A DNA stretch of 64,000 nucleotides from an uncultured Bacteroides sp. GTDB taxonomy: Bacteria > Bacteroidota > Bacteroidia > Bacteroidales > Bacteroidaceae. The notes under the pieces are model-generated. The model was not told the DNA's origin and did not search any database. It saw only the letters and a list, made by a program, of their open reading frames with translations. The stretch is from contig CAUDXH010000001.1 in NCBI GenBank assembly GCA_958453305.1, forward strand, positions 1-64,000, written 5' to 3'. Shown here in pieces: positions 8,671-17,297 of this stretch. Positions within the stretch are counted from its first letter, which is position 1. Each line of letters starts with the position of its first letter. Both the position numbers and the translations under genes were made by a program.

Positions 8671-9228
8671 TCAATCTTTTTTAGCGTTCTTAAACGGTAA
8701 TCCGAATTCTTTCAATAAAGCATAACCTTCTTCGTCTGTTTCAGCAGATGTTACAAAGGTAATATTCATTCCAAGAATTTTAGTAATACTATCGATATTA
8801 ATTTCAGGGAAAATGATTTGCTCCTGAACACCTAAAGTATAGTTACCTCTTCCGTCAAACTTGCTTTCGATACCTTTAAAGTCACGGATACGTGGCAAAG
8901 CAACACGGACAAGTTTTTCCAAGAATTCATACATTCTTTCACGGCGCAAAGTTACCATCACACCGATAGGCATTTTCTTACGCAACTTGAAGTTCGCAAT
9001 ATCTTTACGAGAAACAGTTGCTACAGCTTTCTGACCAGTGATTGCTGTCAATTCATTGATAGCAACATCAATGATTTTCTTATCAGCTACAGCCATACCC
9101 AAACCCTGATTGATAACAATCTTTTTCAGCTTAGGAATCTGCATAGACGAAGTATACTGGAACTGATTCTTCAACGCAGGAGCGATACGCTCTGCATATT
9201 CTTTCTTAAGGCTAGCAGTATTACTCAT
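8671..9228 (-). CDS. rplE: 50S ribosomal protein L5
   Basis: L5 binds 5S rRNA and contacts P-site tRNA. Motifs include QIPKLKKIVINQGLG, GQKAVATVSRKDIANFKLR and the C-terminal INITFVTSAETDEEGYALL region (here MNITFVTSAETDEE). Length 185 aa is normal. The start codon overlaps the rplX stop by one base. A Shine-Dalgarno-like GGAGAGGAG lies in the end of rplX. Confidence 0.98.
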   Translation of the reverse strand: MSNTASLKKEYAERIAPALKNQFQYTSSMQIPKLKKIVINQGLGMAVADKKIIDVAINELTAITGQKAVATVSRKDIANFKLRKKMPIGVMVTLRRERMYEFLEKLVRVALPRIRDFKGIESKFDGRGNYTLGVQEQIIFPEINIDSITKILGMNITFVTSAETDEEGYALLKEFGLPFKNAKKD

Positions 9229-9551
9229 TATTTAATCTCCTCTCCTGATTTTTTAGCATAACGAACAAATGTTCTTCCATCAGAACTTTCTCTTCTACCA
9301 ATACGTGTCGGTTTACCTGTTTTAGGGTCTACCGGATTCAAGTTTGAGATGTGAATAGGAGCTTCCTGCTTCACAATACCTCCCTGAGGATTCTTTGCAT
9401 TGGGTTTTGTGCTCTTAGATACCATGTTGATACCTTCTACCACTGCACGTCCTTCTTTAACAAGAACTTTCAACACGCGGCCAGTTTTACCCTTATCTTC
9501 ACCAGAATTTACGTAAACTGTATCGCCTTTTTTAATATGTAATTTACTCAT
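9228..9551 (-). CDS. rplX: 50S ribosomal protein L24
   Basis: L24 starts 50S assembly and sits at the exit tunnel. The KOW motif lies near the N-terminus (KGDTVYVNSGEDKGKTGRVL), followed by the conserved INMVSKSTKPN and PIHISNLNPVDPKTGKPTR. Length 107 aa is normal. Confidence 0.98.
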   Translation of the reverse strand: MSKLHIKKGDTVYVNSGEDKGKTGRVLKVLVKEGRAVVEGINMVSKSTKPNAKNPQGGIVKQEAPIHISNLNPVDPKTGKPTRIGRRESSDGRTFVRYAKKSGEEIK

Positions 9552-9571
9552 TACTTAAATCTTTAACAAAA

Positions 9572-9937
9572 TTAAAGTACTTCAGGTGCAAGTGAAACCA
9601 CTTTCATGTTTGCATTACGCAACTCTCTTGCTACCGGGCCAAAAATACGACTTCCTCTAATTTCACCTGCGTTGTTCAACAACACGCAAGCATTATCATC
9701 AAAACGAATGTAAGAACCGTCAGCACGACGAATTTCTTTCTTAGTACGTACGATCAGGGCCTTAGATACTGCACCTTTTTTAATATCACTTGAGGGGATA
9801 ACACTTTTTATTGAAACTACAATAACATCCCCAACAGAGGCGTAACGTCTCTTTGTTCCGCCTAAAACGCGGATACAAAGAGCTTCTTTCGCACCACTGT
9901 TGTCACACACTGTAAGTCTGGATTCTGCTTGTATCAT
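9572..9937 (-). CDS. rplN: 50S ribosomal protein L14
   Basis: L14 forms intersubunit bridges and is one of the most conserved ribosomal proteins. It opens MIQAESRLTVCDNSGAKEAL, contains FDDNACVLLN and ends KVVSLAPEVL. Length 121 aa is exactly typical. It lies 2 bases after rpsQ. Confidence 0.99.
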   Translation of the reverse strand: MIQAESRLTVCDNSGAKEALCIRVLGGTKRRYASVGDVIVVSIKSVIPSSDIKKGAVSKALIVRTKKEIRRADGSYIRFDDNACVLLNNAGEIRGSRIFGPVARELRNANMKVVSLAPEVL

Positions 9938-9939
9938 AA

Positions 9940-10197
9940 TTACTTAGCTCTTTCGATAACTTCAATCAATCTCCATCTCTTAGTTTTGCTCAAAGGACGA
10001 GTTTCCATGATACGAACAGTATCGCCAATCTGGCAGTCGTTCTTTTCGTCATGAGCGTGGTATTTTTTCGTTTTAGAAACGAACTTACCATAAATAGGGT
10101 GTTTTTCCTTAAACTTAGCAGCAACAGTAATGGTCTTATCCATTTTATTGCTTACTACAACACCAGTTCTTTCTTTTCTTAAATTTCTAGCTTCCAT
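9940..10197 (-). CDS. rpsQ: 30S ribosomal protein S17
   Basis: S17 is an OB-fold protein of the 30S body. Motifs are RKERTGVVVSNKMDKTI, VSKTKKYHAHDE and METRPLSKTKRWRL. I chose the start at 10195-10197 (MEARNLRKER, 85 aa), which matches the family. An in-frame ATG at 10204-10206 would add three residues, MVL, and leave only 2 bases to the rpmC stop. Confidence 0.95.
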   Translation of the reverse strand: MEARNLRKERTGVVVSNKMDKTITVAAKFKEKHPIYGKFVSKTKKYHAHDEKNDCQIGDTVRIMETRPLSKTKRWRLIEVIERAK

Positions 10198-10208
10198 GAG
10201 GACCATTA

Positions 10209-10403
10209 TTATTTGTTAAGTTCTCTCTGACGCAATTCTGCTTTCATACGCGCAATAGTTCTGCGTAATGTCTTAATCTGTGCAGGATTTTCCAGCGGAG
10301 AGATCGAATGATTCAAAACCATTTGATTATAATTGGCAACTTCTGTTTGAATTCTTTCTGCCAATTCGTTGGTAGCTATTTCTCTAATTTCTGCAATCTT
10401 CAT
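10209..10403 (-). CDS. rpmC: 50S ribosomal protein L29
   Basis: L29 lies at the tunnel exit, part of the docking site for trigger factor and SRP. The 64-aa two-helix protein has the typical EIREIATNELAERI opening and the LKTLRRTIARMKAELRQR signature (here IKTLRRTIARMK). It lies between rplP and rpsQ with gaps of 5 and about 11 bases. Confidence 0.97.
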   Translation of the reverse strand: MKIAEIREIATNELAERIQTEVANYNQMVLNHSISPLENPAQIKTLRRTIARMKAELRQRELNK

Positions 10404-10408
10404 ATCAA

Positions 10409-10840
10409 TTAAGCATTTTGACTTGCGTCGTAATCACGTCTAACAATAAACTTAGTAGTAACAGGAAGTTTCTGTGCTGCAAGACGCAGAGCTTCTTTTG
10501 CTACTTCAAAAGATACACCTTCAACTTCGATCAAAATACGACCCGGAGTTACAGGAGCTACGAAACCTTCCGGAGAACCTTTACCTTTACCCATACGTAC
10601 GTCAGCCGGTTTACGAGTAATAGGTTTATCCGGGAAAATGCGGATCCAAATCTGACCCTGACGCTGCATATATCTTGTTACAGCAATACGAGCAGCTTCA
10701 ATCTGACGACCAGTGATCCATCTTGTCTGCAATGACTTGATACCAAATGAACCAAAAGCCAGCTGATGACCTCTCTGAGCATTACCTTTAGCGCTGCCTT
10801 TCTGCTGTCTTCTGAATTTTGTCTTTTTCGGTTGTAACAT
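10409..10840 (-). CDS. rplP: 50S ribosomal protein L16
   Basis: L16 helps organise the A site of the 50S subunit. It opens MLQPKKTKFRRQQKG and has ITGRQIEAARIAVTRYMQRQ, PDKPITRKPADVRMGKGKG and PVTPGRILIEVEGV. Length 143 aa is normal. Confidence 0.98.
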   Translation of the reverse strand: MLQPKKTKFRRQQKGSAKGNAQRGHQLAFGSFGIKSLQTRWITGRQIEAARIAVTRYMQRQGQIWIRIFPDKPITRKPADVRMGKGKGSPEGFVAPVTPGRILIEVEGVSFEVAKEALRLAAQKLPVTTKFIVRRDYDASQNA

Positions 10841-10861
10841 AATTCCTAAAATTCAAATTCG

Positions 10862-11593
10862 TTAGCGATTGTTGTTTTTCTTTCTGCGGAAATTCTTTCC
10901 ACCATTGTTGGTGTTACCACCACGGCTGCTTTCTTTGCTCTGAGTAAAGTTAGGAGCTAATTCACGCTTTCCATAAACTTCTCCACGGCAAATCCACACT
11001 TTGATACCCAGCAAACCGACTTTAGTCAATGCTTCTGCATGACAATAGTCGATGTCAGCACGGAAAGTGTGCAACGGAGTACGTCCTTCTTTGTACATTT
11101 CAGAACGAGCCATTTCAGCTCCATTCAAACGTCCAGAGATTAATACCTTGATACCTTCAGCACCCATGCGCATTGTGTTGGCGATAGCCATCTTGATAGC
11201 GCGGCGGTAAGCGATTTTGCCTTCTACCTGGCGAGCGATATTGTTAGCAACGATCACAGCATCAAGTTCAGGTCTTTTCACCTCGAAAATGTTGATCTGG
11301 ATATCTTTATCGGTGATCTTCTTCAACTCTTCTTTCAACTTGTCAACTTCCTGACCACCTTTACCAATGATAATACCCGGACGAGCAGTACATACAGTAA
11401 TTGTCACCAATTTCAGAGTACGTTCAATAACGATTCTAGAAACGCTGGCTTTTGCAAGTCTGGCATTCAGATATTTACGAATTTTGCTGTCTTCCAACAA
11501 AGCGTCACCATAATTCTTGCCACCGTACCAGTTAGAATCCCATCCTCTGATAATTCCTAAACGGTTGCTTATCGGATTAACTTTCTGTCCCAT
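10862..11593 (-). CDS. rpsC: 30S ribosomal protein S3
   Basis: S3 lines the mRNA entry channel and has helicase-like activity with S4 and S5. Opening MGQKVNPISNRLGIIRGWDS, a KH domain with ARPGIIIGKGGQEVDKL, and the C-terminal GRLNGAEMARSE and GRTPLHTFRADIDY are all present. The 243-aa protein ends in an Asn/Gly/Arg/Lys-rich tail that is probably disordered. Confidence 0.98.
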   Translation of the reverse strand: MGQKVNPISNRLGIIRGWDSNWYGGKNYGDALLEDSKIRKYLNARLAKASVSRIVIERTLKLVTITVCTARPGIIIGKGGQEVDKLKEELKKITDKDIQINIFEVKRPELDAVIVANNIARQVEGKIAYRRAIKMAIANTMRMGAEGIKVLISGRLNGAEMARSEMYKEGRTPLHTFRADIDYCHAEALTKVGLLGIKVWICRGEVYGKRELAPNFTQSKESSRGGNTNNGGKNFRRKKNNNR

Positions 11594-11599
11594 CTAGTC

Positions 11600-12010
11600 T
11601 TAATTTTGATTATCATTAGTACTCTTAGAATCAACGAACAAAGTCACGTGATTTGAACGTTTACGAATTCTGTAACCTCTACCCTGCGGAGCCGGTCTCA
11701 TTCTTTTCAAGGTTGCTCCCCCGTCAACATAAATCTTAGTTACAAAAAGTTCGCCGTCTTCAGCTTTGCGTTCGTTTTTCTGTTCCCAGTTAGCAATAGC
11801 AGAGCGCAACAGTTTTTCCACTCTTGCAGAAGCTTCCTTAGAAGAAAACTTCAAAACACCAAGTGCTCTATTAACCTCCATACCGCGAATCATATCAGCA
11901 ACGAGACGCATTTTACGCGGAGAAGTGGGCACATTTTGCAATTTTGCAAAATACATGGTCTTAAGGGCTTCTTTTCTTTTTTCAGCCGATATTTTTTTTC
12001 TTGCTCCCAT
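11600..12010 (-). CDS. rplV: 50S ribosomal protein L22
   Basis: L22 reaches into the exit tunnel with a long beta hairpin, a site of macrolide resistance mutations. Motifs are VPTSPRKMRLVADMIRG and the hairpin GATLKRMRPAPQGRGYRIRK. Length 136 aa, with a polar C-terminal tail of Ser, Asn and Asp. Confidence 0.97.
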   Translation of the reverse strand: MGARKKISAEKRKEALKTMYFAKLQNVPTSPRKMRLVADMIRGMEVNRALGVLKFSSKEASARVEKLLRSAIANWEQKNERKAEDGELFVTKIYVDGGATLKRMRPAPQGRGYRIRKRSNHVTLFVDSKSTNDNQN

Positions 12011-12045
12011 TATTTATTACTTTATTATTTCAAATAAGTGTCCTG

Positions 12046-12315
12046 TTATTTTTTCTTGTTACCAGCATGACCACGGAAAGTACGAGTAGGAGCAAATTCT
12101 CCCAACTTATGTCCTACCATGTTTTCTGTAACGTAAACAGGAATAAATTTGTTTCCGTTATGAACTGCAATTGTATGCCCTACAAAATCAGGCGAAATCA
12201 TTGAAGCTCTAGCCCAAGTTTTAACGACACTCTTTTTGCCGCTCTCATTCATAGCAAGCACTTTGCTTTCCAGTTTTACGTTAATATATGGACCTTTTTT
12301 TAATGAACGACTCAT
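12046..12315 (-). CDS. rpsS: 30S ribosomal protein S19
   Basis: S19 forms a 30S head complex with S13. MSRSLKKGPYINVKL, ISPDFVGHTIAVHNGNKFIP and MVGHKLGEFAPTRTFRGHAG are diagnostic. Length 89 aa is normal. It lies between rplB and rplV. Confidence 0.98.
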   Translation of the reverse strand: MSRSLKKGPYINVKLESKVLAMNESGKKSVVKTWARASMISPDFVGHTIAVHNGNKFIPVYVTENMVGHKLGEFAPTRTFRGHAGNKKK

Positions 12316-12340
12316 AATTTACTCAATTAATCAGTTGTTA

Positions 12341-13162
12341 TTATTTTCTTCTTTCAATAATATACTTAGAAGACTGTTTCTTAGGTGCTCTTGTCTTCAA
12401 GCCCTTAGCATACAAGCCTGTACGTGATCTCGGGTGTCCTCCTGACTGACGTCCTTCACCACCACCCATCGGGTGATCAACAGGGTTCATAACAACACCA
12501 CGGTTATGAGGACGACGTCCTAACCAACGAGAGCGACCTGCTTTACCTGAAGATTCCAGAGCGTGGTCTGAGTTACCAACGCTACCAATTGTAGCCTTAC
12601 AAGCACTTAAAATCTGTCTTACTTCACCTGAAGGCAATTTGATAACACAATATTTACCTTCGCGAGAAGTCAACTGAGCAAAGTTACCAGCCGATCTTAC
12701 CAAAGCAGCACCTTGACCCGGGCGCAATTCAATGTTATGAATCACAGTACCCACAGGGATGTTTTCAAGCGGAAGTGCGTTACCAATCTCAGGCGCCGCA
12801 TTCGCTCCAGACATCAAAGTACTACCTACTTGCAATCCATTAGGAGCAATAATATATCTTTTTTCTCCATCAGCATAGAACAACAATGCGATACGTGCCG
12901 AACGGTTTGGATCGTATTCGATTGTTTTTACAACTGCTGGAACACCGTCTTTATTTCTCTTGAAATCGATAATACGGAATTTTCTCTTATGACCGCCACC
13001 GATATAGCGCATTGTCATTTTACCTACGTGGTTACGACCACCAGTAGAACGCTTTCCATATACAAGAGATTTTTCTGGTACCGATGCAGTAATTTCTTCA
13101 AAAGTACCAATAATTTTGTGTCTCTGCCCCGGTGTAGTGGGCTTAAATTTACGTACTGCCAT
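12341..13162 (-). CDS. rplB: 50S ribosomal protein L2
   Basis: L2 is needed for subunit association and peptidyl transferase assembly. It opens MAVRKFKPTTPGQRHK and has KNRNVGRITxRHxGGG-type sequence (GGRNHVGKMTMRYIGGGHK), GQGAALVRSAGNFAQL and the C-terminal RGVVMNPVDHPMGGGEGRQ, which holds the key His. Length 273 aa is normal. Confidence 0.99.
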   Translation of the reverse strand: MAVRKFKPTTPGQRHKIIGTFEEITASVPEKSLVYGKRSTGGRNHVGKMTMRYIGGGHKRKFRIIDFKRNKDGVPAVVKTIEYDPNRSARIALLFYADGEKRYIIAPNGLQVGSTLMSGANAAPEIGNALPLENIPVGTVIHNIELRPGQGAALVRSAGNFAQLTSREGKYCVIKLPSGEVRQILSACKATIGSVGNSDHALESSGKAGRSRWLGRRPHNRGVVMNPVDHPMGGGEGRQSGGHPRSRTGLYAKGLKTRAPKKQSSKYIIERRK

Positions 13163-13169
13163 CTTTTAT

Positions 13170-13460
13170 TTAAATATTGCTATAAAAATCAATAGTATCA
13201 CCTTCTTTCAATGTAACGATCGCTTTTTTATAAGCGTTTGTACGTCCATTGATAAGACCTGATTTAGTATAACGGCTCTTATTCTTTCCTGCGTAACGGA
13301 TAGTGTTTACATCAATAACAGTCACGTTATACAAAGCTTCGATTTCGCTCTTAATTTCTAATTTGTTAGCTTCAGGACGAACAATAAATCCAAAGCGGTT
13401 GAACTTTTCAGATATTGCCGTCATCTTTTCTGTAACCAACGGTTTAATAATCATTCCCAT
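13170..13460 (-). CDS. rplW: 50S ribosomal protein L23
   Basis: L23 is the tunnel-exit protein that docks trigger factor and SRP. The 96-aa sequence has IIKPLVTEKMTAIS, FIVRPEANKLEIKSEIEALY and a C-terminal GDTIDFYSNI. A Shine-Dalgarno motif AAAGGAGG stands 10 bases upstream of the start. Confidence 0.97.
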   Translation of the reverse strand: MGMIIKPLVTEKMTAISEKFNRFGFIVRPEANKLEIKSEIEALYNVTVIDVNTIRYAGKNKSRYTKSGLINGRTNAYKKAIVTLKEGDTIDFYSNI

Positions 13461-13470
13461 ATTACTTCAG

Positions 13471-13478
13471 CCTCCTTT
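13471..13478 (-). promoter_or_regulatory. Shine-Dalgarno site before rplW
   Basis: Minus-strand AAAGGAGG in the 20-base gap between rplD and rplW. It is 10 bases from the rplW ATG, or about 16 bases from a second in-frame ATG at 13452-13454, so the first ATG is preferred. Confidence 0.6.
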
Positions 13479-13480
13479 AA

Positions 13481-14110
13481 TTATTTAACTAAGGTTTCCT
13501 CGATAGCTTTCAGCGCGCCTTCTGTAACAACAAGCGTTTCTGCGTTCAATACAGTATATGTATTCAGCGCAGAAGCAATAGCTACATTGGTACGTTCCAA
13601 ATTACGAGCTGACAAATATACGTTTTTATTTGCTTCCGGCAAAACCATAAGCAGCTTTTTACCAGCTACTTTTAGATTATTCACAACATTTACAAAATCT
13701 TTAGTCTTAGGAGCTTCAAAAGTGAAGTCTTCTACTACTACGATGTTGTTTGTCTGAGCCTTGTAAGACAAAGCAGACTTACGAGCCAAAGCTTTTACTT
13801 TCTTGTTTAATTTGAACCAGTAGTCGCGCGGAGTAGGACCAAATACGCGAGCACCACCTACCAACAGCGGAGAGTTGATATCACCACGACGTGCACCACC
13901 ACCACCTTTCTGACGGCCTAATTTACGAGTAGAACCACTGATTTCGCTTCTTTCTTTAGACTTGTGAGTTCCCTGGCGCTGATTAGCCATGTACTGTTTT
14001 ACGTCAAGATAGATAGCGTGATCATTCGGAGTGATTCCGAAGATAGCTTCATTCAAAGCAACCTTTCTTCCGGTATCTTCACCCTTAATATTTAATACGT
14101 TAACTTCCAT
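13481..14110 (-). CDS. rplD: 50S ribosomal protein L4
   Basis: L4 reaches into the exit tunnel; in Escherichia coli it also controls the S10 operon by attenuation. The loop region GTHKSKERSEISGSTRKLGR with RQKGGGGARRGD and the PLLVGGARVFGPTPRDYWFKL motif are clear (quoted in parts). Length 209 aa. Its start overlaps the rplC stop by one base. Confidence 0.98.
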   Translation of the reverse strand: MEVNVLNIKGEDTGRKVALNEAIFGITPNDHAIYLDVKQYMANQRQGTHKSKERSEISGSTRKLGRQKGGGGARRGDINSPLLVGGARVFGPTPRDYWFKLNKKVKALARKSALSYKAQTNNIVVVEDFTFEAPKTKDFVNVVNNLKVAGKKLLMVLPEANKNVYLSARNLERTNVAIASALNTYTVLNAETLVVTEGALKAIEETLVK

Positions 14111-14727
14111 TATTTCTCAATTATTACGATTGAACCTTTGCAACCCGGAACAGAACCCTTGATCAAAAGCAAGTTGTGTTCAGGAATTACCTTTAATACC
14201 TGTAAGTTGTGAGTAGTTACTCTGTCACCACCCATTTGACCACCCATGCGCATTCCTTTGAATACTTTTGCAGGGTAAGAACAAGCACCGATAGAACCCG
14301 GCTTACGAGCACGGTTGTGCTGACCGTGAGTAGTCTGACCTACACCACCAAATCCGTGACGTTTAACAACACCCTGGAAACCTTTACCCTTTGAGGTACC
14401 GATTACATCCACGTAAGTTGCATCGTTAAACAATTCTACAGTGATAGTATCACCTAAATTCAATTCCTGTGAGAAATCTTTGAACTCGGCCAAGTGTCTC
14501 TTCGGAGTTACTCCAGCTTTCTTAAAGTGACCCATCAACGGTTTTGTAGTATGTTTTTCCTTTTTGTCCTGGAAACCTACCTGAACAGCTGCATAGCCAT
14601 CTTTTTCTACACTCTTAATCTGAGTAACTACACAAGGACCAGCTTCGATAACAGTGCATGGTACATTTTTACCATCAGCACTGAAAACGGATGTCATTCC
14701 GATTTTCTTTCCTAATAATCCTGGCAT
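14110..14727 (-). CDS. rplC: 50S ribosomal protein L3
   Basis: L3 helps form the peptidyl transferase centre. MPGLLGKKIGMTSVF, the long tip GVGQTTHGQHNRARKPGSIG and MRMGGQMGGDRVTTHNL are typical; the Gln in GGQMG-like context is the usual methylation site region. Length 205 aa. It follows rpsJ by 21 bases. Confidence 0.98.
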   Translation of the reverse strand: MPGLLGKKIGMTSVFSADGKNVPCTVIEAGPCVVTQIKSVEKDGYAAVQVGFQDKKEKHTTKPLMGHFKKAGVTPKRHLAEFKDFSQELNLGDTITVELFNDATYVDVIGTSKGKGFQGVVKRHGFGGVGQTTHGQHNRARKPGSIGACSYPAKVFKGMRMGGQMGGDRVTTHNLQVLKVIPEHNLLLIKGSVPGCKGSIVIIEK

Positions 14728-14748
14728 TTCAGTTAAATTTTTAAATTA

Positions 14749-15054
14749 TTAAACTTTAATTTCTACTTCTACCCCACTCGGTAATTCCAATTTCATCAAA
14801 GCGTCTACTGTCTTTGCAGTTGAGCTGTAGATATCAATCAGTCTCTTGTAAGAAGACAACTCAAACTGTTCACGTGACTTCTTGTTAACGAAAGTCGAAC
14901 GGTTTACAGTAAAGATACGTTTGTGTGTAGGCAATGGAATAGGACCGCTAACGATAGCACCAGTAGCCTTCACTGTTTTTACAATCTTCTCAGCCGATTT
15001 GTCAACCAAGTTGTGATCGTAAGATTTCAGTTTAATTCTGATTTTCTGACTCAT
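14749..15054 (-). CDS. rpsJ: 30S ribosomal protein S10
   Basis: S10 is a 30S head protein that also pairs with NusB in antitermination. MSQKIRIKLKSYDHNLVDKS, GPIPLPTHKRIFTVNRS and LMKLELPSGVEVEIKV are diagnostic. Length 101 aa is typical. It heads the S10 block and is 94 bases downstream of fusA; that gap contains a large hairpin. Confidence 0.98.
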   Translation of the reverse strand: MSQKIRIKLKSYDHNLVDKSAEKIVKTVKATGAIVSGPIPLPTHKRIFTVNRSTFVNKKSREQFELSSYKRLIDIYSSTAKTVDALMKLELPSGVEVEIKV

Positions 15055-15087
15055 GTGTCTATTAAATAATTATATGATTTAATGAGA

Positions 15088-15133
15088 TGAAGCATGAGGG
15101 TTAAGAGTCATTCGCTAACCCTCATCAGCTTCA
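15088..15133 (-). promoter_or_regulatory. Large hairpin between fusA and rpsJ
   Basis: An outer stem TGAAGC (15088-15093) / GCTTCA (15128-15133) encloses a 10-bp stem ATGAGGGTTA (15094-15103) / TAACCCTCAT (15116-15125), with a 2-nt bulge. On the transcribed minus strand it is not followed by a clear T-run, so it could be a weak terminator, an attenuator or an RNA processing signal. It divides the str part from the S10 part of the cluster. Confidence 0.55.
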
Positions 15134-15148
15134 ATCTTTTTATTTTTA

Positions 15149-17266
15149 TTATACCAAGTCTACGCGACCTTTAACTTCTTCCAATACAGTCTTAGCGATA
15201 GAGCTAGATACCTGTGCATGGTGATCATAAGTCATTGAAGAAGTAGCACGACCAGAAGTGATGGTACGCAAAGCAGTTACATAACCGAACATTTCAGCCA
15301 ATGGAACCTGAGCTTTAACGATACGAGCACCAGAGCGGCTTGTTTCCATACCTTCTACCTGACCACGACGTTTGTTCAAGTCACCGATAACGTCACCCAT
15401 GTTTTCTTCCGGAGTTACAACTTCCAGTTTCATGATTGGTTCCATCAAGACCGGAGCAGCTTTAGCACAAGCGTTCTTGTAAGCCTGGATAGCACAGATT
15501 TCGAATGATAACTGGTCAGAGTCAACCGGGTGGAATGAACCATCCTTCAACACAACCTTCAAAGAGTCAAGCGGGAATCCAGCCAAGATACCATTCTTCA
15601 TTGCAGTCTGGAAACCTTTCTGTACTGAAGGGATAAATTCCTTAGGAACGTTACCACCTTTCACTTCATCAACAAACTGCAAGCCGCCTTGTTTGAAGTC
15701 TTCGTCAACCGGACCTACAGTTACGATGATATCAGCAAACTTACCGCGACCACCCGACTGTTTCTTGTAAACTTCACGAAGTTCAACAGTCTTAGTAATA
15801 GCTTCCTTGTAGTTAACCTGAGGACGACCCTGGTTACATTCAACCTTAAACTCACGTTTCAAACGGTCGATAATGATATCCAAGTGAAGCTCACCCATAC
15901 CAGAGATTACAGTCTGACCTGTCTGTTCGTCAGTCTTAACGGTGAAAGTCGGGTCTTCTTCAGCCAACTTAGCCAAACCGTTAGAAAGCTTATCAAGGTC
16001 TTTCTGAGTCTTAGGTTCTACAGCGATACCGATAACCGGTTCCGGGAAATCCATTGATTCCAATATGATTGGAGCTGTTTCGTCACACAAAGTATCACCA
16101 GTACGGATATCTTTGAAACCTACACCTGCACCAATATCACCAGCACCAATTACTTCAACCGGGTTCTGCTTGTTAGAGTGCATCTGGAACAAACGAGATA
16201 CACGTTCTTTCTTTCCAGAGCGAGTATTGTAGATATAAGATCCTGCTTCAACTTTACCTGAGTAAACACGGAAGAAAGTCAAACGACCTACATAAGGGTC
16301 AGTTGCAATCTTAAATGCCAGTGCAGAAGTTTTTTCGTCTTCATCCGGACGGCGGTCTTCTTCAGCGCCTGTGTCAGGGTTAGAGCCTACGATATTCGGA
16401 GTATCCAATGGAGAAGGCAAGAATGCACAAACATAATCCAACAGCGGCTGAACACCTTTATTCTTGAATGAAGAACCACAAAGCATCGGAACGATTTCCA
16501 TCTTCAAAGTACCCGCACGCAAAGCTCTCATTACTTCTTCTTCTGTGATAGTAGAAGGATCATCGAAGTATTTTTCCATCAAAGCTTCATCGAATTCAGC
16601 TACTTTTTCCAACATCTTGTCACGCCATTCTTGTGCTTCGTCTACCAAGTTAGCAGGAATTTCTTCTGTATCGTAGTCAGCTCCCATGGTTTCATCGTGC
16701 CACAAGATAGCTTTCATCTTGATCAAGTCGATTACACCTTTGAAGTTTTCTTCAGCACCGATAGGGATTTCAATCGGACAAGGATTAGCTCCCAAAACGT
16801 CCTTCATCTGGCGAACTACTTCATAGAAGTCAGCACCAGAACGGTCCATTTTGTTTACATAACCGATACGAGGTACATTATATTTATCAGCCTGACGCCA
16901 TACAGTTTCTGACTGAGGTTCTACACCACCTACAGCACAGTAAGTAGCTACAGCACCGTCAAGAACACGCAAAGAACGTTCTACTTCAGCAGTAAAGTCC
17001 ACGTGTCCCGGAGTGTCAATCAAGTTAATCTTAAATTTCTTACCTGCATAGTTCCAGAATGTGGTAGTAGCAGCAGAGGTAATAGTAATACCGCGTTCCT
17101 GCTCCTGAGCCATCCAGTCCATTGTTGCAGAACCATCATGAGTTTCACCGATTTTGTGAGTCAGACCTGTATAGAACAAGATACGTTCAGAAGTTGTAGT
17201 CTTACCTGCGTCGATGTGCGCCATGATACCGATATTACGGGTCAAATGCAAATCTTGTTTAGCCAT
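15149..17266 (-). CDS. fusA: Elongation factor G
   Basis: This GTPase drives translocation and, with RRF, ribosome recycling. The G domain has P-loop AHIDAGKTTT, switch motif GITITSAATT, DTPGHVDF and NKMD. Domains II-V follow, with the domain IV loop near GSFHPVDSD and the C-terminal PLAEMFGYVTALRTITSGRA. Length 705 aa matches the normal family. It lies between rpsG and rpsJ; no tuf gene follows it, unlike many other phyla. Confidence 0.98.
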   Translation of the reverse strand: MAKQDLHLTRNIGIMAHIDAGKTTTSERILFYTGLTHKIGETHDGSATMDWMAQEQERGITITSAATTTFWNYAGKKFKINLIDTPGHVDFTAEVERSLRVLDGAVATYCAVGGVEPQSETVWRQADKYNVPRIGYVNKMDRSGADFYEVVRQMKDVLGANPCPIEIPIGAEENFKGVIDLIKMKAILWHDETMGADYDTEEIPANLVDEAQEWRDKMLEKVAEFDEALMEKYFDDPSTITEEEVMRALRAGTLKMEIVPMLCGSSFKNKGVQPLLDYVCAFLPSPLDTPNIVGSNPDTGAEEDRRPDEDEKTSALAFKIATDPYVGRLTFFRVYSGKVEAGSYIYNTRSGKKERVSRLFQMHSNKQNPVEVIGAGDIGAGVGFKDIRTGDTLCDETAPIILESMDFPEPVIGIAVEPKTQKDLDKLSNGLAKLAEEDPTFTVKTDEQTGQTVISGMGELHLDIIIDRLKREFKVECNQGRPQVNYKEAITKTVELREVYKKQSGGRGKFADIIVTVGPVDEDFKQGGLQFVDEVKGGNVPKEFIPSVQKGFQTAMKNGILAGFPLDSLKVVLKDGSFHPVDSDQLSFEICAIQAYKNACAKAAPVLMEPIMKLEVVTPEENMGDVIGDLNKRRGQVEGMETSRSGARIVKAQVPLAEMFGYVTALRTITSGRATSSMTYDHHAQVSSSIAKTVLEEVKGRVDLV

Positions 17267-17297
17267 TTTTCCTTCTTATATATTGATTAATACTTGA

